A stretch of DNA of 11,104 bases from Candidatus Woesearchaeota archaeon. GTDB taxonomy: Archaea; Nanoarchaeota; Nanoarchaeia; Woesearchaeales; JAGVZT01. The position numbers and the translations under genes are program-made. The notes under the pieces were generated by a model, which was not told where the DNA came from, searched no databases, and saw nothing but the letters and a program-made list of their open reading frames with translations. The first letter of the stretch is position 1. Each line of letters begins with the position of its first letter. This document shows positions 6,580 to 11,104 of this stretch, piece by piece. The stretch spans positions 1-11,104 of the forward strand of contig JAFCGF010000075.1 of assembly GCA_017608295.1 (NCBI GenBank), given 5' to 3'.

Positions 6580-7256
6580 CGGAGGGTAAGATCTTTTTCA
6601 GCAAAGGAACTAACCTTTGGGAAAACTTTGCCGGCACGTACCGAAATCTCGGTGATCTGCTATTGATTATGTTGTGAATGCACCGGGCCACCTTAAGCGG
6701 ATCAGCTCCATGGTTTTCGTCGTCCACGATTTTATCAAGCGTCCTTGCAAATTGGGTATGGTAGGCACTGGATTCCCCGGCTCCGGAGGAAATGATACGG
6801 CTGAAATTTGCTGGCACAATAATATCCCTGAAATGGCAGTCCAGCTATTCCTCCAACAGAACTGATATTAATAATTAAGCCGCTTCTCTGCTTCCTCAGT
6901 ATGGGCAGGACCGTTTTACAGACACGAATCAGACCAAAAAAATTCGTATCCATCTGGAGCATGATTTCGTCAGCAGAACCATCCTCTACGGATCCGGAAA
7001 TTCCAATCCCGGCGTTATTGATAACCACATCAATCCTCTTTTCCTTGGAAAGAATATAATCCACTGCCCCCTGTATGGAACTCTGAATACTCACATCCAT
7101 TTCCAGGGTTTCATAAGGGGGTGAAGGATCCATTATCTTTTTGCGGCTTGTCCCATAAACCGTATAACCGGCTTTCGAAAGGAAATCAGCACAAGACCTA
7201 CCTATTCCAGACGACGTTCCTGTAATGAAAATTACGTTTCTCTTGGGTGTCTTCAT
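6512..7256 (-). pseudogene. Short-chain dehydrogenase/reductase gene with an internal deletion and frameshift
   Basis: Classical SDR oxidoreductase using NAD(P)H in a Rossmann fold. The first frame (from ATG at 7256) gives TGTSSGIG (12-19), NNAG (80-83), the ISS serine (132-133) and the active-site YCASK (Tyr146, Lys150). Directly after Phe151, near base 6805, the frame loses similarity. The expected C-terminal part (RIISSGAGESSAYHTQF ... to LFFYIIENHYRI) continues in another frame, ending at 6512. Against my memory of the family, about 35-40 residues are missing between the active-site helix and this part, including the segment usually containing PGDxxT. AAATTT at the junction may be microhomology. 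Translation in the first frame would give a truncated 173-residue protein. The gene starts 43 bases after a serine palmitoyltransferase-like gene, so 3-ketosphinganine reduction is a possible ancestral role. An assembly error is the alternative. Confidence 0.75.
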
Positions 7257-7299
7257 TTCAATTAATCCGGAAGTGTATATAGCTTAAAAGATAATTTTT

Positions 7300-8356
<1,057 letters not shown>

Positions 8357-8376
8357 GCTCTCCTTTTTTACAAATG

Positions 8377-8384
8377 CAAAATTA
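8377..8384 (-). promoter_or_regulatory. -7 promoter element for the serine palmitoyltransferase gene
   Basis: On the minus strand this reads TAATTTTG, an exact TAnnTTTG match, 20 bases upstream of the ATG at 8356. No clear -33 element is seen at the expected distance. The element position supports 8356, not 8265, as the original start. It also suggests the promoter has survived the damage to the gene. Confidence 0.4.
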
Positions 8385-8471
8385 TAAATCCTTTTTTCTG
8401 TCTGAATAAAGAATACTTGGTATTCAATTATTAACTTTGGAATTCGATTATTAACCTAAATATACGGTATA

Positions 8472-8666
8472 TTAACAATAAAACAATACACCTGTTTTTC
8501 TATGTAAGTCTTCAAACCAATCTGGACTAAATGTGGTGACAGACTGAGAGATACATCTATCGACAATATTAACTCGGACTGCATTTGAATTGATTTTAGT
8601 TACTCTAAATAATTGTCCGTTTTTTTGTATACATATACCTATCCTCTGGTTACAAGAGTTAATCAT
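8472..8666 (-). CDS. Hypothetical 64-residue protein
   Basis: I do not recognise this protein. The middle (residues 8-52) has the look of a compact beta-rich fold: RIGICIQKNGQLFRVTKI, then VRVNIVDRCISQSVTTF and DWFEDLH. This regular hydrophobic alternation and the NG turn are unlike a random shadow frame. Four cysteines (5, 12, 38, 64) are present but not in an obvious metal-binding spacing. No signal peptide or membrane helix is seen. It stands alone between the SPT-like gene downstream and the MOSC gene, and a set of three TTATTTAC-type half-sites begins 8 bases upstream of its ATG, which fits a regulated small gene. It could still be non-coding. Confidence 0.38.
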   Translation of the reverse strand: MINSCNQRIGICIQKNGQLFRVTKINSNAVRVNIVDRCISQSVTTFSPDWFEDLHRKTGVLFYC

Positions 8667-8955
8667 TTATATAGGTAAATAATAGCTCATTTATTTACCA
8701 GTAAATAAGAGGGAGATATTTGCAGTTGTGAGCCGACCGCAAGAAAAAAACTCCTTGAATCCTGATTGCTTTAAAAAGAGCGATTAAATCAAAACCATTA
8801 AAAGGAAAGATTAATCAAACTGATAAATTATTTAGTATTGATGGGTGATATATATTATTAATTTTATGGACAGTTACAGTTAATTTTTTTCCAAGAAATT
8901 AGATTAATCAGCAGGCTGGAATTCATATAATATGGAATATTAAAATAAAATTTAC
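8667..8955. other. Intergenic region between two divergent genes
   Basis: No gene seen. The region should contain the start signals of the small minus-strand ORF and of the plus-strand MOSC gene. An operator-like cluster occupies 8674-8708. The remainder (8709-8955) is A+T-rich, and I find no exact TAnnTTTG match pointing to the MOSC gene. Confidence 0.5.
8674..8708. promoter_or_regulatory. Operator-like cluster of three TTATTTAC half-sites
   Basis: GGTAAATAA (8674-8682) is the exact reverse complement of TTATTTACC (8691-8699), with an 8-base loop. TTATTTAC (8691-8698) is also the exact reverse complement of GTAAATAA (8701-8708), with a 2-base loop. The central arm can thus pair with either neighbour. 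Alternating half-sites in a divergent intergenic region suit binding of a dimeric regulator. The regulator is unknown. Confidence 0.5.
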
Positions 8956-9414
8956 ATGAAAAGGGTTCATTTGAAAGTAATATCATTAAATGTCTCAGAT
9001 AGAAAGGGCGTAATAAAAACTCCCGTTGATAGAATAGAACTGAATAAAGATGGAATAATAAATGATGCCCATGCAGGTGATTGGAATAGACAAGTCAGCA
9101 TTCTTGGAACAGAAAGTTTTGATAGGTTTTCACAGATGGCGAACAGAAGTATAAAATACGGAGAGTTCGCTGAAAATATCACAACCGAAGGATTTGATCT
9201 GAGAGAGGTAGTGGTGTCTGGTAGAATGAAGACTAGATCTGTTGAACTGGAGATTACTCAAATTGGCAAAACATGCCATGGAGATACATGCAGTATATTC
9301 AAAGAGGTTGGAGATTGTGTTATGCCAAAAGAAGGTATATTTTGCAGGGTTATTACACCAGGTGAGATTAGTATTGGTGATGTCCTGACATACACCCATA
9401 GTTCTAAAGTGTAA
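8956..9414 (+). CDS. MOSC-domain protein
   Basis: Predicted 152-residue cytosolic protein consisting of one MOSC domain, the fold found at the C-terminus of molybdenum-cofactor sulfurases and in YiiM-like proteins. Family signs are HAGDWNRQVSIL (about 39-50), GEFAENITTEG (69-79), and GKTCHGDTCSIF ... CVMPKEGIFCRVI ... GDVL (108-147). The cysteines of the CHxDxC segment are the expected metal- or sulfur-handling residues. The length matches stand-alone small MOSC proteins, which in other bacteria often lie near molybdenum-cofactor genes. No such genes are seen here, so the substrate stays open. The ATG at 8956 is preceded by an A+T-rich stretch without a Shine-Dalgarno, as usual in this phylum. 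Confidence 0.88.
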   Translation: MKRVHLKVISLNVSDRKGVIKTPVDRIELNKDGIINDAHAGDWNRQVSILGTESFDRFSQMANRSIKYGEFAENITTEGFDLREVVVSGRMKTRSVELEITQIGKTCHGDTCSIFKEVGDCVMPKEGIFCRVITPGEISIGDVLTYTHSSKV

Positions 9415-9775
9415 TTCCCATTTCAATCTTGATATGTGATTTTTTCGATTATCCAGATAATACACTTTTTTGAATTTTATGCCGCTATTGGCAGTAAAAT
9501 AATATGTTAGTTTACTAAAAAAGAACAAGCATCATAATGTTGTGACCTCCTGCAGCACCTAGAACCTTGAAAAGCTATTAAGTGGAATGGGCTTGGTTGG
9601 GTATTTAGTGTATGAGGTGTGAAATGTGTGGGTGGTTTGGAAGTACTTAATTATTACAATCTGACTAGCTTAAGTTGTCCTATAAGATATAAGTTGATAA
9701 ATAGCTTATTACTGTCCGCCAGGCAGTTATAAAAATCCAGGCAAAACGGTTTACCAACTTCCGGGAAATATCAGT
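9415..9775. other. Intergenic region between convergent genes
   Basis: No believable gene. A hairpin at 9474-9500 follows the MOSC gene. A smaller one (ACTG-T-CC at 9711-9717 with GG-CAGT at 9722-9727) lies about 50 bases beyond the stop of the minus-strand 78-residue gene and may mark its transcript end. The G+T-rich middle (about 9560-9650) shows no recognisable pattern. Confidence 0.5.
9474..9500 (+). terminator. Hairpin downstream of the MOSC gene
   Basis: ATTTTATGCC (9474-9483) pairs with GGCA plus TAAAAT (9490-9493 and 9495-9500) around a 6-base loop, with a single bulged G at 9494. This makes 10 pairs about 60 bases past the stop codon. The flanks are A+T-rich but there is no long U-run, so termination is plausible, not proven. 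Confidence 0.35.
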
Positions 9776-10012
9776 TTATTTATCTTTTAAATCCACTTTT
9801 ATATTAATATCCGGATCTCCTTCTTCGAGAATAAAGGTAAAAGCATAATAAGCAGTTGACTTAATGGGATGAGAAATTGTTTTGGTTATTAAATATCCTT
9901 GCTCCAAATACTTGTTTAAGTCAACATATTCTTCTTCTTTAACGTTTTCATTACCTTTAAATTTGGAGGAACCAGCAAAGCTAGTAATCGTTATTACTCT
10001 TTGTTTTTTCAT
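9776..10012 (-). CDS. Hypothetical 78-residue protein, DUF4177-like pattern
   Basis: I cannot name this protein with certainty. A short beta strand (RVITITSF, 5-12) is followed by a Lys/Glu-rich loop, a helix (VDLNKYLEQGYLI, 30-42), and two strands (ITKTISHP, YYAFTFILEE). The pattern of strand, helix with LNxYLxxGYxI, and a final FTFILEE resembles small DUF4177-type proteins, whose function is unknown. No signal peptide or membrane helix is seen. It lies downstream of the three-gene microcluster on the same strand after a 105-base gap, so it may be read separately or as the last gene of that transcript. Confidence 0.65.
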   Translation of the reverse strand: MKKQRVITITSFAGSSKFKGNENVKEEEYVDLNKYLEQGYLITKTISHPIKSTAYYAFTFILEEGDPDINIKVDLKDK

Positions 10013-10117
10013 GATTATAAGTATTAATCCTTTTTATCTTCATACAATTTTAGCTGTGAGTCTTTCTCGGGCGGAAATTCTTTGAAAATACAGATACTAA
10101 TGACTGTACTGCAGGGA

Positions 10118-10516
10118 TTATTTAAAAATTACTTTTGAGAAAGATGAAAAGATACCAACATAACCAATGCCCATCATAATAATCTTAATACAATAGAAAA
10201 TCCACGTTGGAATATTTAATTTTTCGGGATTTTTCTCAATCTCTGTATCTAATCCAATCCCTTGCTTTTCTTTTTTCTTATAAAATATATACCATGCTAC
10301 GGTTTGATAAATGTATTGAACAAAATCAACTAAGAGAGCTAAGACAAGAAACTTAAGGCAAAACAATAATTTTTGAATATCTGTATCACTTTCATAAAAA
10401 CCGGTTTGAAAGAATATCCATATTATTCCAACACCAGCTAAGGCAAGCTGCCTGTTTATCTTGCTTACTGTTCCTGAAAAATTGTAATAGTCGTCTCTAT
10501 ATTCTTTTAATTTCAT
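10118..10516 (-). CDS. Small integral membrane protein, three predicted helices
   Basis: Predicted 132-residue inner-membrane protein with no recognised family name. An N-terminal hydrophilic segment (KLKEYRDDYYNFSGTVSKI) precedes helix 1 (about 24-40, LALAGVGIIWIFFQTGF). Helix 2 is long (about 50-78) and holds an internal Asp64 in LLVDFVQYIYQTV. A basic loop (KKKEKQ, 80-85) and an acidic stretch (91-98) lead to helix 3 (about 104-129). The charge pattern would put the loop after helix 2 in the cytoplasm. Its ATG overlaps the stop of the upstream basic-protein gene by 4 bases (ATGA), which indicates translational coupling. It probably works together with the two tiny basic proteins encoded before it. 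Confidence 0.75.
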   Translation of the reverse strand: MKLKEYRDDYYNFSGTVSKINRQLALAGVGIIWIFFQTGFYESDTDIQKLLFCLKFLVLALLVDFVQYIYQTVAWYIFYKKKEKQGIGLDTEIEKNPEKLNIPTWIFYCIKIIMMGIGYVGIFSSFSKVIFK

Positions 10517-10695
10517 TTCTTTTTACGTTCAGGATTTCTTGGTCCTGTATCAACAAATTTCCCCTTATCTGCTTTCCGGTGTTTTACAGGAGCCGTTTTA
10601 GGTGATCGTTGCTCGCGAATAATAGTTTTCTTTCCTTTTTGAATTGATTGTTTTGTTGATTTTGTTGTTGGTTTTCTTGAGGCTCTTTTTGTCAT
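10513..10695 (-). CDS. Tiny very basic protein (60 residues)
   Basis: I do not recognise this protein by function. About two fifths of its residues are Lys or Arg; it has no hydrophobic core and is probably unstructured or nucleic-acid binding. Near the C-terminus it carries HRKADKGKFVD (39-49), which resembles HRRADTGRYTT in the gene just upstream. It starts 5 bases after that gene ends and overlaps the membrane-protein gene by 4 bases at its own stop. The tight packing on both sides is the main evidence that this low-complexity frame is a true gene. Confidence 0.6.
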   Translation of the reverse strand: MTKRASRKPTTKSTKQSIQKGKKTIIREQRSPKTAPVKHRKADKGKFVDTGPRNPERKKK

Positions 10696-10700
10696 AATTA

Positions 10701-10832
10701 TTACTTTTTTCGTGGCTTAACTTTATCTGTTTCTTTTACGGTAGTTTTGGGGTGTTTGTCAGCATATTTTTTTGTCGTATACCGACCAGTATCTGCACGT
10801 CTGTGCCGCGTAATAGTTTTCTTTTTTGTCAT
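10701..10832 (-). CDS. Tiny basic protein (43 residues) with an HRRADTGRYTTKKYA motif
   Basis: A 43-residue protein, first of a tight minus-strand cluster. It reads MTKKKTITRHRRADTGRY, then TTKKYADKHPKTTVKET and a basic tail. The middle matches, from memory, a widespread group of tiny proteins with the pattern R-x-A-x-TG-(K/R)-(F/Y)-x-T-x-x-YA-x-x-HP-x-TTV, often annotated only as hypothetical. No function is established to my knowledge. There is no signal peptide or membrane helix. The next gene starts 5 bases after its TAA, so the two are almost certainly on one transcript. The promoter should lie within 10833-10950; no exact TAnnTTTG match was found there. Confidence 0.75.
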   Translation of the reverse strand: MTKKKTITRHRRADTGRYTTKKYADKHPKTTVKETDKVKPRKK

Positions 10833-11017
10833 TGTTTTAGGTTTTGTTGTATGTTAATTACTTGTATATCATTTGTAAGATTAGTCAATTATCCAGTGTG
10901 TCATTTCTATTTGAGATTCTCTGTCTTCCCAATTATCAAATAATAATTCAAAACGAGGGAAGAAATTTAGATTGGTTAACGTCTCAATATTGTAAATATT
11001 CAGCCTAATTTGGACAG

Positions 11018-11063
11018 ATTGGTTTAAAAATTAAGAGAGAGATTTCTTAAATTACTAACCAAT
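11018..11063 (+). promoter_or_regulatory. Possible leader hairpin before the right-edge gene
   Basis: ATTGGTT (11018-11024) pairs with AACCAAT (11057-11063). After a 6 by 6 internal loop, TTAAG (11031-11035) pairs with CTTAA (11046-11050) around a 10-base loop. It ends 13 bases before the possible ATG at 11077. In A+T-rich DNA such short stems arise by chance fairly often. Confidence 0.25.
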
Positions 11064-11076
11064 TAAAAGTTCAAAA

Positions 11077-11104
11077 ATGAATTCAAAAAATCAGAGTGCA
11101 GAAT
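11077..11104 (+). CDS. Possible gene start cut by the window edge
   Basis: ATG at 11077 opens a frame reading MNSKNQSAE, which runs off the right end without a stop. The upstream bases are A-rich (AAAAGTTCAAAA), the usual setting for translation starts in this phylum. Only nine full codons are visible, so the product is unknown and the frame could be chance. Confidence 0.35.

Noticed and set aside
6674..6865. Plus-strand frame opposite the dehydrogenase junction
   Set aside because: It is a shadow of the damaged SDR gene with no recognisable pattern.
9130..9528. 132-residue minus-strand frame opposite the MOSC gene
   Set aside because: It covers the antisense of a clear MOSC domain and has no family pattern of its own.
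10752..10943. 63-residue Cys/Phe-rich plus-strand frame
   Set aside because: It is antisense to the 43-residue gene and its upstream region, with an unnatural composition.

Overview
The window looks like chromosomal DNA from a member of the Bacteroidota. The reasons are the A+T-rich intergenic DNA, a short RpoD-type sigma factor beginning MRQLKI without region 1.1, a large secreted protein ending in a type IX secretion (T9SS) sorting domain, a serine palmitoyltransferase-like gene of the bacterial sphingolipid type, HU/IHF-like genes of a form common in this phylum, and matches to the phylum's TAnnTTTG -7 promoter element. No genus can be named from the sequence alone.

Layout. Bases 1-322 are a leader rich in inverted repeats, with a likely promoter at 198-230. 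Next come two plus-strand HU-family genes (329-607 and 615-1685), the second carrying a membrane segment and a LysM-like domain, then an RpoD-like sigma factor (1795-2658). A hairpin-rich gap leads to a small degenerate GIY-YIG protein (2917-3294) and a 76-residue helical protein (3397-3627). The minus strand then carries a 716-residue glycine-rich T9SS protein (3893-6043), with related short repeats on both sides. Upstream of it, also on the minus strand, are a serine palmitoyltransferase gene (7300-8356) and a short-chain dehydrogenase gene (6512-7256). Both are damaged: I see three separate internal losses, two of which shift the frame. A small ORF with an operator-like set of repeats (8472-8708) and a plus-strand MOSC-domain gene (8956-9414) follow. 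The right end holds minus-strand small genes: a 43-residue and a 60-residue basic protein, a three-helix membrane protein overlapping the latter by 4 bases, and a separate 78-residue protein. A plus-strand gene may start at 11077 and leave the window.

How the parts fit. The left block is gene-expression and chromosome machinery (architectural proteins and a sigma factor). The middle is cell-envelope biology (a surface-exported protein and sphingolipid synthesis), of which the sphingolipid pair appears broken. The right-hand microcluster is the best candidate for something undescribed: two tiny basic proteins share an HRxADxGxY/F motif and sit tightly packed ahead of a membrane protein. I found no CRISPR array, tRNA, rRNA or transposase.
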